Positions 44,811-54,650 of a stretch of 64,000 bases of DNA are shown piece after piece; the stretch's first letter is position 1; each line of letters starts with the position of its first letter. The notes below the pieces were generated by a model. It saw only the letters and a list, made by a program, of their open reading frames with translations. It did not search any database and had not been told where the DNA came from. A program made the position numbers and the translations under genes. Source of the DNA: Rhodobiaceae bacterium UBA7804 (GTDB taxonomy: Bacteria > Pseudomonadota > Alphaproteobacteria > Parvibaculales > Parvibaculaceae); the NCBI GenBank assembly GCA_002480495.1, contig DLCG01000009.1:11417-75416 (forward strand), written 5' to 3'.

Positions 44811-45743
44811 ATGAGCAGCCAGACGATCAGCACGGCCTATATCGAGGCGAACGGCCTCGCCTTCGAGGTCGATATGTGCGGCGAGGGTGAGAAGCTCGCG
44901 CTGCTGCTGCACGGCTTCCCCGAGAGCAAGTATTCCTGGCGCGCCCAGCTGCCGCTCTTCGCGGAACTCGGCTACACGGCCTGGGCGCCGAACCTGCGCG
45001 GCTATGGCGGCACCTCGCGGCCGAAGGAGCGCGCGGCCTATCACATGGATCACCTGCTCGCCGACGTGGCGGGGCTGATCGACGCCGCCCGCGCGCGCGG
45101 CATCAAGGGACCGGTAACGCTCGTCGCGCATGACTGGGGCGGTGCCATCGCCTGGACTTTCGTGCTGAAGAAGATCAGGCCGCTCGAGCGGTTCATCGTG
45201 ATGAACCTGCCGCACCCGACGCTTATGGGAAAGGCGCTCAGGACATGGGCGCAGCTCAAGAAGAGCTGGTACATCTTCTTCTTCCAGATTCCCTGGCTGC
45301 CGGAGAAAGTCTTTCTCGCGGGCAATGCACGCGCCATCGCGGAGGCCTTTCGCGGCATGGCGGTGGACAAGAGCCGCTTTCCCGAGGAAGTGCTCGACCA
45401 TTACCGCAAGAATGCGCAGCTTCCCGGCGCGATGACCGCGATGATCAATTACTATCGCGCGAATTTCAGGGGCGAGCGCCCGGCGGAGTGGGCGGAGCCG
45501 CCCATCGTCGATGTGCCGACGCTGATGATCTGGGGCGAGGAAGACGCCGCGCTCGGCAAGGAACTCACCTATGGCACGGACGAGCTGGTGAAGGATTTCA
45601 CCTTGCGCTACCTGCCGCAGGTTTCCCACTGGGTGCAGCAGGAGGCGCCGGAAGCCGTGAACGCCATGATCCGCGCCTGGATCGAGGGACGTCATGTGCC
45701 GCAGGCGGGGCTCGGCGGACGGCTTCTTATCGCCGAGAACTAG
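44811..45743 (+). CDS. Alpha/beta hydrolase, epoxide hydrolase-like
   Basis: A 310-residue hydrolase with an aspartate nucleophile: VAHDWGGAIAW (Asp108). HGFPES (34-39) is the epoxide hydrolase oxyanion motif and NLRGYGGTSRP follows. The cap region contains INYYRANF, with tyrosines suited to epoxide activation. VSHWVQQEAPEAVN holds the catalytic His. A haloalkane dehalogenase is the main alternative. GAGGAGAAC lies directly before the ATG. It overlaps the convergent acetoacetyl-CoA synthetase gene by 4 bp. Confidence 0.87.
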   Translation: MSSQTISTAYIEANGLAFEVDMCGEGEKLALLLHGFPESKYSWRAQLPLFAELGYTAWAPNLRGYGGTSRPKERAAYHMDHLLADVAGLIDAARARGIKGPVTLVAHDWGGAIAWTFVLKKIRPLERFIVMNLPHPTLMGKALRTWAQLKKSWYIFFFQIPWLPEKVFLAGNARAIAEAFRGMAVDKSRFPEEVLDHYRKNAQLPGAMTAMINYYRANFRGERPAEWAEPPIVDVPTLMIWGEEDAALGKELTYGTDELVKDFTLRYLPQVSHWVQQEAPEAVNAMIRAWIEGRHVPQAGLGGRLLIAEN

Positions 45744-47710
45744 GAAGAAAGCGCAGGCAGATCGCGGAAGAGCGCGAGGGCTTCCGGATTGGCCAGCGCC
45801 TCCCTGTTCTTCACCTCGCGGCCATGCACGATGTCGCGCACGGCTAGCTCGGTGATCTTGCCGGACTTGGTGCGCGGAATGTCGGCGACGGCGACGATCT
45901 TCGCGGGCACGTGGCGCGGCGATGCACCGGAGCGGATGCGCTCGCGGATGCGCTTTTCCATCGCCTCGTCGAGCGCGGCGCCCTCCTTCATCACCACGAA
46001 GAGCACGACACGCACATCGCCTTGCCAGTCCTGGCCGATGGCAAGCGCCTCCTGCACTTCCGGGAGCTGCTCGACCTGCGCATAGATTTCCGCCGTACCG
46101 ATGCGCACGCCGCCGGGATTGAGCGTCGCGTCGGAGCGGCCGTGAATGACGATGCCGCCATGCTGCGTGACCTCGGCATAGTCGCCATGACACCAGACAC
46201 CCGGGAAACGCTCGAAATAGGCCGAACGGTATTTCGCGCCGTCGGGATCGTTCCAGAAGCCGACCGGCATGGAAGGGAAAGGCCGCGTACAGACGAGTTC
46301 GCCCTTGCTTGCCTCGCCCTGCCCTTGCGGGAGCGGACGTCCATCTTCATTCCAGACCTCGACGGCCATGCCGAGGCCCTTCGCCTGTATCTCGCCGCGC
46401 CAGACGGGAAGGACCGGCGAGCCGAGGACGAAGCAGGAAACGATATCGGTGCCGCCCGAGATCGAGCAGAGCGCGACATCCTTCTTCACATCTTCGTAGA
46501 CGAAATCGAAACTCTCCGGCACGAGGGGCGAGCCCGTGGAGAGGATCATGCGCATGGAAGAAAGATCATGCGTCTCACGCGGCTTGAGTTCCGATTTCTT
46601 CACAGCATCGATGAATTTCGCCGAGGTGCCGAAGACGTCGATCTTGGCGGCATCGATATAGTCGAAGAGGACGTGCTCCGAAGGCGCGAAGGGAGAGCCG
46701 TCATAAAGCGCGAGCGTCGCGCCCGCGGCGAGCCCCGAGACGAGCCAGTTCCACATCATCCAGCCGCAGGTCGTGAAGTAGAAGAGCGTCTCTCCGGGGC
46801 GGATATCGCAATGAAGCCTGTGTTCCTTCAGATGCTGAAGAAGCGTGCCGCCCGCCGAATGCACGATGCATTTCGGAATGCCGGTCGTGCCGCTCGAATA
46901 CATGATGTAGAGCGGGTGGGCGAAGGGAAGCCGCGCGAAGGAAAGCTCTTCCTCGCGCGCACCTTCCAGAAGCGCGAGCCAGTCTTCCGCTTTCGCGAGA
47001 TCCTTCTTTCCCTCGCCGATGAAAGGCACGATGGCGACATGTTTCAGCGAAGGCAGCCCCGCAACGATCTCGCCGAGCTTTTCATGCGCGGGCAGAACCT
47101 TGCCCGCATAGCGATAGCCGTCGCAGGCAACGAGCACCTTGGGCTCGATCTGGCCGAAACGGTCGAGCACGCCCTTCACGCCGAAGTCCGGCGAGCAGGA
47201 GGAGAAGACCGCGCCGATGCTCGCGGCGGCAAGCATGGCGACAATCGTTTCGGGGCAATTCGGCATGAAGGCGGCCACCCGGTCGCCCTCCGTCACGCCC
47301 CATGACTTCAGCACCGCGGCAAAGCGCGCGACATCGCGGCGCAGTCCCGCGCGCGTGACGGGCTCGCGCATCTCGCCTTCATTGTTGAAGAGAAGCGCGA
47401 TCTCGCCGCCCTCCTCCCGCAAAAGGTTCTCGGCGAAGTTGAGACGCCCCTCCGGAAAGAACTTCGCGCCGGGCATCCTGTCCGCATCGGCGAGAACCGC
47501 ATCGCCCTTGTCGCCGATCACACCGGCGAAATCCCAGACGGCATCCCAGAAGAGCGCCGGATTGGCGACCGACCAGGCGTGAAGCGCGTCGTACCCGCCA
47601 AGCGAGAGGCCGTGGCGTTCGTTCACGAGGCCCATGAAGGCCATCATGTTCGACGCGGCAACGGCTTCCGCCGAAGGCATCCAGAGAGGTGTGTCGTCGT
47701 TTCCGGTCAT
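45740..47710 (-). CDS. Acetoacetyl-CoA synthetase
   Basis: Activates acetoacetate to acetoacetyl-CoA with ATP. The 656 residues are the family length. Signatures are YIMYSSGTTGIPKCIVHSAGG, WMMWNWLVSGLA, SISGGTDIVSCFVLG and PRTKSGKITELAVRDI. The ISGGTD motif and the WMMWN segment separate it from acetyl-CoA synthetase. It links polyhydroxybutyrate or ketone body use to acetyl-CoA and so to the glyoxylate shunt. The start at 47710 has AAGGAG upstream. Confidence 0.93.
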   Translation of the reverse strand: MTGNDDTPLWMPSAEAVAASNMMAFMGLVNERHGLSLGGYDALHAWSVANPALFWDAVWDFAGVIGDKGDAVLADADRMPGAKFFPEGRLNFAENLLREEGGEIALLFNNEGEMREPVTRAGLRRDVARFAAVLKSWGVTEGDRVAAFMPNCPETIVAMLAAASIGAVFSSCSPDFGVKGVLDRFGQIEPKVLVACDGYRYAGKVLPAHEKLGEIVAGLPSLKHVAIVPFIGEGKKDLAKAEDWLALLEGAREEELSFARLPFAHPLYIMYSSGTTGIPKCIVHSAGGTLLQHLKEHRLHCDIRPGETLFYFTTCGWMMWNWLVSGLAAGATLALYDGSPFAPSEHVLFDYIDAAKIDVFGTSAKFIDAVKKSELKPRETHDLSSMRMILSTGSPLVPESFDFVYEDVKKDVALCSISGGTDIVSCFVLGSPVLPVWRGEIQAKGLGMAVEVWNEDGRPLPQGQGEASKGELVCTRPFPSMPVGFWNDPDGAKYRSAYFERFPGVWCHGDYAEVTQHGGIVIHGRSDATLNPGGVRIGTAEIYAQVEQLPEVQEALAIGQDWQGDVRVVLFVVMKEGAALDEAMEKRIRERIRSGASPRHVPAKIVAVADIPRTKSGKITELAVRDIVHGREVKNREALANPEALALFRDLPALSS

Positions 47711-47781
47711 CGGGGGCAGCTCCTTCCGCGCGTGCCGCACATTAGGAGCCACCCCCGAGGCCTTCAAGTATCCGTTCGAGT

Positions 47782-49578
47782 TTATGCGGATTCCGCCAGC
47801 ACGTTGCGCGCGGCGGAGAGCTGGACCGCCTGCAGGTGGCGGAAGACGCCATCCTTGCGCGCCATCAGATCGGCATGGCTTCCCTCCTCCACGATGCGGC
47901 CCCGTTCGAACACGAGAATCCTGTCCATCCGGCGAATGGTCGAGAGGCGATGCGCGATGACGATCGTCGTCCGCCCCTCCATCAATCGCTCTATGGCATC
48001 CTGGATATAGCTCTCCGTGATCGAATCGAGGCTCGAGGTCGCTTCGTCGAGAACGAGGATGGGCGCATCGGCGAGAAAAGCCCGGGCAATGGCGATGCGC
48101 TGCCGCTCGCCGCCCGAAAGCTTCACGCCGCGTTCTCCCACCAGCGTCTCCATGCCTTGCGGAAGACGCGCAATGAACTCGTCCGCATGGGCAAGGCGCG
48201 CGGCCTCCGCGATTTCCGCCTGCGTCGCGCCGGGCCTGGCATAGGCGATGTTCTCGCCGATGGAGCGATGGAAGAGCACCGGCTCTTGCGGGACGAGCGC
48301 GATCGCCCGGCGCAGGCTCTCGCGGTTCACCGACGCGATATCCTGGCCATCGATCAGGATGCGGCCCTCATCGGGCTCGTAAAGCCGCTGAAGCAGCTTC
48401 ACGAAGGTCGACTTGCCGCTGCCCGACTGTCCGACCAGCGCGAAACGCGCGCCAGCCGGAATGTCGAGCGAGAGGCCGCGATAGAAGGCGCCATTGCCGT
48501 TCGGATAGCGGAAATGCACATCCTCGAAGCGAATGGCGCCGCCCGCGACACCGAGAGCCGGCAGACCCGCATCGGCGCGGTCCTCGGGATCGGTGTCGGC
48601 ATAGCGGATCACATCCTCGATCTCGTTCATGCCCTGCTGCAGGTTCTGCATGTGAAAGCCGATATCGCGCAGATAGCCGTTGATGAGCAGGTAGCTCGTC
48701 ATGGCATAGGCGACATCGCCCGCCGTCGCCTCGCCGCGCGTCCAGAAGAGGATGACGAGGCCGATCAGACCCGCCTGCATCGCCAGCAGCACACCGACCT
48801 GGGCGAGCATGGAAATATCCATCGACCGCCAGGCGCGGCGAGCCTTGCGCGCCCAGTCGAGCGTCAGGCGCGAGAGGCGGATATCCTCGCGCGCCTCCGC
48901 CCCGAAGGACTTCACGACCGGATTGCAGGTGATCGCATCGGCGATCGCGCCGCCCATCGCGCTGTCGGCTGCCACGTTCAGGGGGTTTTTCGGCGCGACG
49001 TAGTATTTCACGAGGAGAATGGTGAGCGTGAAATAGACGGCGATGCCTGCGAGAACATAGAGCCCGATCAGCGGCCAGTGAAAGGCAATGGAAACGATCA
49101 CGCCGATCAGCACGCAAATCGTCGGAAAGATGCCGATGAAAAGCGTGTCGGCCAGCGTGTCATAAGCCCACATGCCGCGCGTGATCTTGCGCACGGTCGA
49201 ACCGGCAAAGCTGTTCGAATGCCATTCCGCGGAATAGCGCTGAACACGATGGAAGGCCTCCGTCACGATGTTGCGCATGACGCGCGAGGCGAAACCCGCC
49301 CAGACGAGCATGGCGAGGCGGCGCGAGACATGAAAGCCCACGCCCTGGCCGAGAAAGAGCAGCAGCGCGAGAACCGCGAGGTCCACATCCGCCTCCGCCG
49401 GCGGAAAGCCCGCCTGCGCAACGGCGTCGACAAGCCTGCCCGAAACGAGCGGGAAGGCGACGTCGAACGCCACCGAAAGAAGCATGAGAAATATCAGCAG
49501 CGCCGCCGCTCCGGGAAAGCGGCGCCAATGGGTCCATAGAAACGCGGCCGTGCGCCGCGCGGTGATGCGATCTGTCAT
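47782..49578 (-). CDS. ABC exporter, fused permease and ATPase
   Basis: A 598-residue half-transporter that would act as a homodimer in the cytoplasmic membrane. Six helices span residues about 18-310. The ATPase half has Walker A GQSGSGKST, Q loop VPQEPVLF, signature LSGGERQRIAIARA, Walker B ILVLDEATSSLD and the switch AHRLSTI. It belongs to the lipid/multidrug (MsbA/MDR-like) exporter class; the substrate is not predictable. The start MTDRITARR is preferred because it gives the normal distance to helix 1; in-frame ATGs at 49638 and 49716 have equally weak ribosome sites. Confidence 0.88.
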   Translation of the reverse strand: MTDRITARRTAAFLWTHWRRFPGAAALLIFLMLLSVAFDVAFPLVSGRLVDAVAQAGFPPAEADVDLAVLALLLFLGQGVGFHVSRRLAMLVWAGFASRVMRNIVTEAFHRVQRYSAEWHSNSFAGSTVRKITRGMWAYDTLADTLFIGIFPTICVLIGVIVSIAFHWPLIGLYVLAGIAVYFTLTILLVKYYVAPKNPLNVAADSAMGGAIADAITCNPVVKSFGAEAREDIRLSRLTLDWARKARRAWRSMDISMLAQVGVLLAMQAGLIGLVILFWTRGEATAGDVAYAMTSYLLINGYLRDIGFHMQNLQQGMNEIEDVIRYADTDPEDRADAGLPALGVAGGAIRFEDVHFRYPNGNGAFYRGLSLDIPAGARFALVGQSGSGKSTFVKLLQRLYEPDEGRILIDGQDIASVNRESLRRAIALVPQEPVLFHRSIGENIAYARPGATQAEIAEAARLAHADEFIARLPQGMETLVGERGVKLSGGERQRIAIARAFLADAPILVLDEATSSLDSITESYIQDAIERLMEGRTTIVIAHRLSTIRRMDRILVFERGRIVEEGSHADLMARKDGVFRHLQAVQLSAARNVLAESA

Positions 49579-50123
49579 CTGATTGAACCGCGGAGCCCGT
49601 GCCGCCCTCGCGGTATCCCTGAAAAATGCTGGAAACATGCGCGAAAGCGCCGCCTCCGGTTGTTCTGGAACCGGGACCATCGAAGGGCGCGCATGGCGGC
49701 GCACGAGGCGCGGCATGGCGATATCTTTTCGGATGGAAAAACGCCCGGCTGACTACCCGGACGCGGCGTTCAGCTTAACAGCGGTCCGGGAAAAGATGCG
49801 GATATGAAGGCATTGCTACGATTTGCATTCCGCTTCCCCTGTTGAGCGTTGGACCGTGAGGACCGGGAAATGCCCCGGCCGGCTGAATTCAGACTTTTTT
49901 TACACCTGTTCGCGCGGGAGGCAAACACAAAGTGACGCTGCGGCAGCCGCGAGACGGCCGATTTCACCATGCTGTGGCAAAAGCCGCACGTCCCGCCGCC
50001 CGGGAGCCCCGGGAGAAACGAAATCGCGCGGGCCCCCGCATGTGCGAAGTCTTTCCGGCTGCATTATCATGCTGCAGCCATAATTCGCCGCCAGTGTGAC
50101 CAAAACGAAAGCCGGAGGAATCC
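49579..50123. other. Intergenic region between divergent ABC exporter and asmA genes
   Basis: This 545-bp region (less if the exporter starts upstream) contains the divergent promoters. A short G+C-rich inverted repeat near 49868 (CCGG-GAAATG-CCCCGG-type) precedes TTTTTTT at 49895, a possible small terminator. No gene is supported. Confidence 0.4.
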
Positions 50124-52157
50124 ATGTCCCGCCTGATCGCCATTCTCGCCGGTCTGCTGCTGATCGTCATTGCCGTCGTCATCGTCGTGCCGATGCTGAT
50201 CCCGATGGAAACCTACAAGGCGAAAGTGGTCGAGCTGGTGAAGGCCCAGACGGGCCGCGACCTGCGCATCGACGGCGATATCGGGCTCTCCTTCTTCCCG
50301 AACATCGCGATCGCCATCGGCGATGTCGGCCTCTCGAACCCCGAATGGGCGCGGGATTCGGAAATGGCGTCGATGAAGGAGATGCGTGCCGCGCTGAAGC
50401 TCGTCCCGCTGTTCAGCGGCAATGTCGAGGTGGACAGCTTCGTGCTGGTCGATCCGATCATCCATCTCGAAGTCCGCAAGGACGGGACGCCAAACTGGCA
50501 GTTCGAGACGGCTTCCGCGCCCGCGGCGGCGCCCGCAGCCGAAGAAACGGCGCCAGCAGACGGCGGCGCGGCGGTGAGCGAGCTTCGCCTCGGCGAGGTT
50601 TCCATCCAGAACGGCAGCGCGACCTATCGCAATGCGCAGACCGGCGCGAATTACGCGATGGAAAGCGTCAATCTCGATCTCGCCATGCCGGGTCTGGACG
50701 AACCCTTCGTCGCGGACGGCTCGCTGGTGTGGAACGGCGATGAAATCAATATCGACCTCAATGCCGCGCGGCCGCGCGCGCTGACGGAAGGCGGCGAAAC
50801 GCCCGTGACCCTCGCCCTCGCCGCCCCGAAGATCAAGACGAACTATGAAGGCACGCTGAAGGTCATCGGCGGCGTCGCCTTCGCGGGCAAGGTCGATCTC
50901 GATGTGCCTTCGGTGCGCGAGCTCGCTTCATGGGCGGGCAGTCTGATGCCGGCAGGCGAAGGCTTCGGCCCGCTCTCGATCTCCGGTCAGGCGAGCGGCA
51001 CAGACAATACCTATCGCTTCTCGGATGCGAAGATCGGCTTCGACGGCATGAACGCGACGGGCGATCTCTCCGTCGTCACGGGCGGCGCAAGACCGAAGAT
51101 CAATGGCAATCTCGCCGTCGACAGGATCGACGTGAACACCTATCTCGCCGGCGGCGGCGAGAGCGGCGGCTCCGGCGGCGAAGGCGGCGGCTCCGGTGGG
51201 GATGCAGGCTGGAGCAAGGAGCCCATCGACCTTTCCGGCCTGAAGGCGGTCGATGCGAACTTCACTTTCTCGGCTGGCGAGATCCTCTTCCAGCAGATCA
51301 GGATCGGCGAAAGCGCATTGAAGCTCGCGCTCGCGAATGGCGTGCTGAACGCCAACCTTTCGAAGCTCAACCTCTATGAAGGTCAGGGCTCCGGCACGCT
51401 GAGCGTGAACGGCGCAGGGAAGACACCGCGGATCAAGGCCGATTTCGCGCTTTCCGGCCTCGCCGCCGAGCCGTTCCTCACCGATGCGGCGGGTTTCAGC
51501 CGGCTTCAGGGCGCAAGCGCCTTCGACATCGCCGTCGCGACCGCGGGCCAGAGCCAGCACGATATGGTGTCGGCACTCGACGGCAGGGGCAGCATCAAAT
51601 TCACGAATGGCAAGATCAAGGGCATCAACCTCGCCGCCCTCGCGCGCACCGTGCTGAGCGCCGCGACCACGGGCTGGCAGGCGGGCGGCTCGCAGGACAC
51701 CGACTTCTCCGAACTCGGCGGCACCTTCACCATCACCAACGGCATTCTGAAGAATGACGACCTGAAGCTTCTGTCTCCCCTCATCCGCGTCACCGGCGCG
51801 GGCAAGGCCAACATGCCGAAGAAGACGCTCGACTACCGCGTGGAGCCGAAGCTCGCGGCGACGCTCGAGGGTCAGGGCGGTCAGCAGGAAGCGAGCGGCA
51901 TCGAGGTTCCGATCCTCATTACCGGCCCCTGGTCGAGCCCGCGCTTCGCGCCCGACCTGAAATCGATGATCCAGAATCGCGAAAACATCGAGAAGACCAT
52001 CGATTCCATCAAGGAGGATGGCGGCAAGGGGCTTCTGAAGAACCTCATGGGGCAGCCGGCGAACGACGATCAGGCCGGAACCGCGCAGGAAGAGCCTGCC
52101 CCCGAACAGAAGAAGCCGAGCCCCGAAGACGCCCTGAAAAAGCTGTTCGGGCAGTAA
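50124..52157 (+). CDS. asmA: AsmA family protein
   Basis: A 677-residue inner-membrane-anchored periplasmic protein: one N-terminal helix (residues 4-27) and then a long beta-rich chain. The AsmA start KVVELVKAQTGRDLRIDGDI then GLSFFPNIAIAIGDVGLSNP and the C-terminal IKFTNGKIKGINLAALARTV then YRVEPKLAATLEGQGG are diagnostic. A Gly/Ser-rich linker lies near residues 345-360. AsmA-like proteins form bridge-like lipid conduits between membranes. GGAGGAATCC precedes the ATG. Confidence 0.92.
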   Translation: MSRLIAILAGLLLIVIAVVIVVPMLIPMETYKAKVVELVKAQTGRDLRIDGDIGLSFFPNIAIAIGDVGLSNPEWARDSEMASMKEMRAALKLVPLFSGNVEVDSFVLVDPIIHLEVRKDGTPNWQFETASAPAAAPAAEETAPADGGAAVSELRLGEVSIQNGSATYRNAQTGANYAMESVNLDLAMPGLDEPFVADGSLVWNGDEINIDLNAARPRALTEGGETPVTLALAAPKIKTNYEGTLKVIGGVAFAGKVDLDVPSVRELASWAGSLMPAGEGFGPLSISGQASGTDNTYRFSDAKIGFDGMNATGDLSVVTGGARPKINGNLAVDRIDVNTYLAGGGESGGSGGEGGGSGGDAGWSKEPIDLSGLKAVDANFTFSAGEILFQQIRIGESALKLALANGVLNANLSKLNLYEGQGSGTLSVNGAGKTPRIKADFALSGLAAEPFLTDAAGFSRLQGASAFDIAVATAGQSQHDMVSALDGRGSIKFTNGKIKGINLAALARTVLSAATTGWQAGGSQDTDFSELGGTFTITNGILKNDDLKLLSPLIRVTGAGKANMPKKTLDYRVEPKLAATLEGQGGQQEASGIEVPILITGPWSSPRFAPDLKSMIQNRENIEKTIDSIKEDGGKGLLKNLMGQPANDDQAGTAQEEPAPEQKKPSPEDALKKLFGQ

Positions 52158-52201
52158 ATCGGGGGATTTCCGGGGCTCCGGCGAGCCAATTTCTCCCTAT
52201 G

Positions 52202-52229
52202 GGCAGCCGGGCCTTTGTCCCCGGCTGCC
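52202..52229 (+). terminator. Hairpin after asmA
   Basis: Perfect 10-bp stem GGCAGCCGGG (52202-52211) with CCCGGCTGCC (52220-52229). No T run follows on the plus strand, so it may be an attenuating or RNA-stabilising hairpin. Confidence 0.55.
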
Positions 52230-52281
52230 GTCCCGTCTAGACTGCGGTTGAGTGATTCGTCGGGACCGGGGCGGCGCCTTC

Positions 52282-52533
52282 ATGATCCAGAACGCCTTGT
52301 CGACGCTGGTGAAATTCTTCATTGGAGCGGTCGCCATCGGCGCGCTCCTCAATGCGTTCGACATTACAGCGGAGCAAGTCCTTCAGGACATCGGCTTCAC
52401 GCCGGAAGCCATTCTCGCTTTCGTGCGCGAGGGTATCGGCTGGGCGATTCCGCATTTCCTGCTCGGTGCGATGGTGCTCATTCCCATCTGGCTGATCATC
52501 TTCCTGCTGAAGCCGCCGGGCTTCCGCCGTTGA
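52282..52533 (+). CDS. Small two-helix membrane protein (DUF6460-like)
   Basis: An 83-residue protein, MIQNALSTLVKFFIGAVAIG and onward, with two membrane helices (about 9-27 and 55-77) around a short amphipathic segment and a basic end KPPGFRR. It resembles the small alphaproteobacterial membrane proteins grouped as DUF6460; this match is from memory of the pattern and is tentative. The ATG at 52282 is preferred to a GTG at 52252; the ribosome site is weak. Confidence 0.65.
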   Translation: MIQNALSTLVKFFIGAVAIGALLNAFDITAEQVLQDIGFTPEAILAFVREGIGWAIPHFLLGAMVLIPIWLIIFLLKPPGFRR

Positions 52534-52647
52534 GGCGAACGCGCGCCTCCGGCCCTTGCACGCTGCTTCACGCCATGTAGAGTTCATGGTTAACGGGCAA
52601 GGGAAAAGTCCCTGCTCCGGACACGGATATAATCTGGGAGGGTATCC

Positions 52648-53001
52648 ATGAAGAAATTTGTACTTGCCGTCGCCGTTTCCACCGTCGCCTTTGCGGGCGC
52701 GGCTTTCGCCAATGCGGGTGCCGGCCTCGTCGGCAATACGGTGACGCTCACCGGGCCGGATGGCGCCGTGACGAAGATCTACTATCCCGACGCGTCGAGC
52801 ATCGTCGTGAAGGGAGCCGACGGTTCCGAGGCGCAGGGAACCTGGCGCGTCGATGGCGACAAGATCTGCACGACGGTCGCCGATGCGGCGGAAAACTGCA
52901 CGGCGCCGGTCGAGGAAGCGCCCACGGTGGGCAGCTCCGGCACGATCGAGGGCGAACAGGGTGCGGTCCAGTGGGCCGTTACCGAAGGCAAGGGCTTCTG
53001 A
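52648..53001 (+). CDS. Small periplasmic protein, unknown function
   Basis: A 117-residue protein. The signal peptide MKKFVLAVAVSTVAFAGAAF then ANA is clear. The mature part is predicted beta-rich, with NTVTLTGPDGAVTKIYYPDAS and GTWRVDGDKICTTV-AENC, where two Cys may form a disulfide. This resembles lipocalin-like small envelope proteins of alphaproteobacteria. TATAAT at 52628-52633 is a good -10 box, and GGGAGGGTATCC precedes the ATG, so it has its own promoter. Confidence 0.78.
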   Translation: MKKFVLAVAVSTVAFAGAAFANAGAGLVGNTVTLTGPDGAVTKIYYPDASSIVVKGADGSEAQGTWRVDGDKICTTVADAAENCTAPVEEAPTVGSSGTIEGEQGAVQWAVTEGKGF

Positions 53002-53075
53002 GTTCTTTCGTCTGTTCCCGGCACGTCCCGCCCCCTAAAGTCGGCTGATCGAAAAGCCAATCAGGGAGAAACATC

Positions 53076-53861
53076 ATGGGACGTCTGTCGGGGAAGCGCG
53101 CAATCGTTACGGGCGCTGGCAGCGGCATAGGCCGGGCCAGCGCCCTTCTCTTTGCCCATGAGGGCGCGCAGGTCGTCGCGGTAGACCGCGTGGAAGAAGC
53201 GGTGGACGAGACCGCCGCCATGATCCGCAAGGAGGGCGGCGAGGTTTCCTCCGTCGCCGCCGACGTCAGCGACGAAGAAGCCGTCCGCGGTTTCGTCGAT
53301 CACTGCGTTTCGCAATTCGGCGGTGTCGACATTCTCTACGCCAATGCGGGCATCAGCGGGGGCATGGTGCCGCTGCAGGAACAGACCGTCGACTACTGGA
53401 AGGAAGTTCTGGCCGTAAATCTCATCGGCCCCTTCCTCGCGATCAAGCATGCCAGTCCGCACATGATTGCCCAGCGCAAGGGCTCGATCATCTGCACGGC
53501 GTCCGTCGCGGGCTTGCGCGCGAATGCGGGCGGCACGCCCTACAGCGCCAGCAAGGCCGGCGTCATCAGCTTGGTGCAGACCGTCGCCAACGAGCTTTAC
53601 GGCACTGGCGTTCGCGTCAACGCGATCTGCCCCGGCCTTATCGAGACGGGAATGACCAAACCCATCTTCGAGGGTGCAAGGGCGCGCGGCTCGGAGGACA
53701 AGATCGGCCAGCTCAATCCGCTGAAGCGTTACGGGCTGCCGCCCGAGATCGCGCAGGCCGCGCTTTTCCTCGCGAGCGACGATGCCTCTTATGTCAATGG
53801 ACAGGCGATCGCGGTCGATGGCGGCCTGTCCAGCACGCATCCTTTCGCGGGACGCCGCTAG
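53076..53861 (+). CDS. Short-chain dehydrogenase/reductase
   Basis: A 261-residue classical SDR. VTGAGSGIGRASA binds the cofactor and VVAVDRVEE, with an acidic residue after strand 2, suggests NAD(H) preference. YANAGISGG replaces the usual NNAG motif, and PYSASKAG with Ser of TASV is the catalytic set. Substrate unknown; the family includes many alcohol and hydroxyacyl dehydrogenases. GGGAGAAACATC precedes the ATG. Confidence 0.88.
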   Translation: MGRLSGKRAIVTGAGSGIGRASALLFAHEGAQVVAVDRVEEAVDETAAMIRKEGGEVSSVAADVSDEEAVRGFVDHCVSQFGGVDILYANAGISGGMVPLQEQTVDYWKEVLAVNLIGPFLAIKHASPHMIAQRKGSIICTASVAGLRANAGGTPYSASKAGVISLVQTVANELYGTGVRVNAICPGLIETGMTKPIFEGARARGSEDKIGQLNPLKRYGLPPEIAQAALFLASDDASYVNGQAIAVDGGLSSTHPFAGRR

Positions 53862-53888
53862 GCGCCGGGCCGGAGCCCGGGCTGGAAC

Positions 53889-54158
53889 CTAGAGCCGCGC
53901 ACTGACGCTCGTCGCATCACCGGCGCCGGAAAGGGCTGCCCGCAACTTGCAGGGTCCGAGTGCGAAGGCCCCCACCCCCTTCTCGCCGAAACTGAGCGAG
54001 GCTCCGATGGCGAACCAGTTGTCGCCATCGGGGCTCGCTTCCAGCGTGACCGTCGCGCCGGCGAACTCGCCCCAGACCCAGAATGTGCCCGTGCCGCCCG
54101 GCCAGTCCGTTGCAGCCGAGGAACCGTCGGCGGTGGCCGCTTCGAAAAATCTCGTCAT
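53889..54158 (-). CDS. Small beta-rich protein resembling phage structural proteins
   Basis: An 89-residue protein beginning MTRFFEAATADGSSAATDWP. TGTFWVWGEFAGATVTLEAS followed by PDGDNWFAIGASL looks like a short beta-sandwich of the kind in phage virion or baseplate decoration proteins, where ATVTLEASPDGxxWF patterns are common (inference). No other phage gene is nearby. GGGAAG lies upstream of the ATG. A Pho-box-like element lies about 220 bp upstream. Confidence 0.55.
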   Translation of the reverse strand: MTRFFEAATADGSSAATDWPGGTGTFWVWGEFAGATVTLEASPDGDNWFAIGASLSFGEKGVGAFALGPCKLRAALSGAGDATSVSARL

Positions 54159-54373
54159 GTCGTTTCTTCCCTTGTGAAGAATGAGCTTCCGGCCAGAGCT
54201 TGATGCAGGTGATGGAAGCCGGGGATAAACTTTCCCGCGCGGCTTCAACTGCGGGGATATCGCTAACCGCGATCGAAACGGGAATTTGCCGGCCGGGAAT
54301 CCGCTCCGGGAAACGCGCACCCTAATTCATCAACCGCCACGAACCGCGAGCGGCAACAGGTCTTCGCCAAACG

Positions 54374-54406
54374 CTTTGTGACGTTCGCGTGACGTTACGA
54401 TGACGG
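54374..54406 (-). promoter_or_regulatory. Pho-box-like element, 11-bp period, three units
   Basis: On the minus strand: CCGTCAT (54406-54400), ACGTCAC (54395-54389) and ACGTCAC (54384-54378), spaced by CGTA and GCGA and followed by AAAG. Same layout as 10546 and 58289. It could drive the 89-residue gene, though at a long distance. Confidence 0.5.
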
Positions 54407-54453
54407 TCGGGGCGACTTGTCCCCGGCTAACATCTTCGGAAATGGAAGGAGAG

Positions 54454-54529
54454 TGGTGCCCAGGGGCGGAATCGAACCACCGACACTGCGATTTTCAGTC
54501 GCATGCTCTACCAACTGAGCTACCTGGGC
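54454..54529 (-). tRNA. tRNA-Phe (GAA)
   Basis: Full cloverleaf with encoded CCA. The acceptor GCCCAGG pairs with CCTGGGC, discriminator A73. The anticodon stem-loop TGCGA-CTGAAAA-TCGCA gives GAA. Confidence 0.97.
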
Positions 54530-54650
54530 GGAAGCTCCGAAGCGGCAGGGTTTCTGCGGCGCTCCGGCGAGGTCCGCGGTTTATAGGAGATAGAATCCGG
54601 CCTGTCCAGAGGCACCCTGCCCCCTCGCAAACATCAATCGCAACAGGGAG

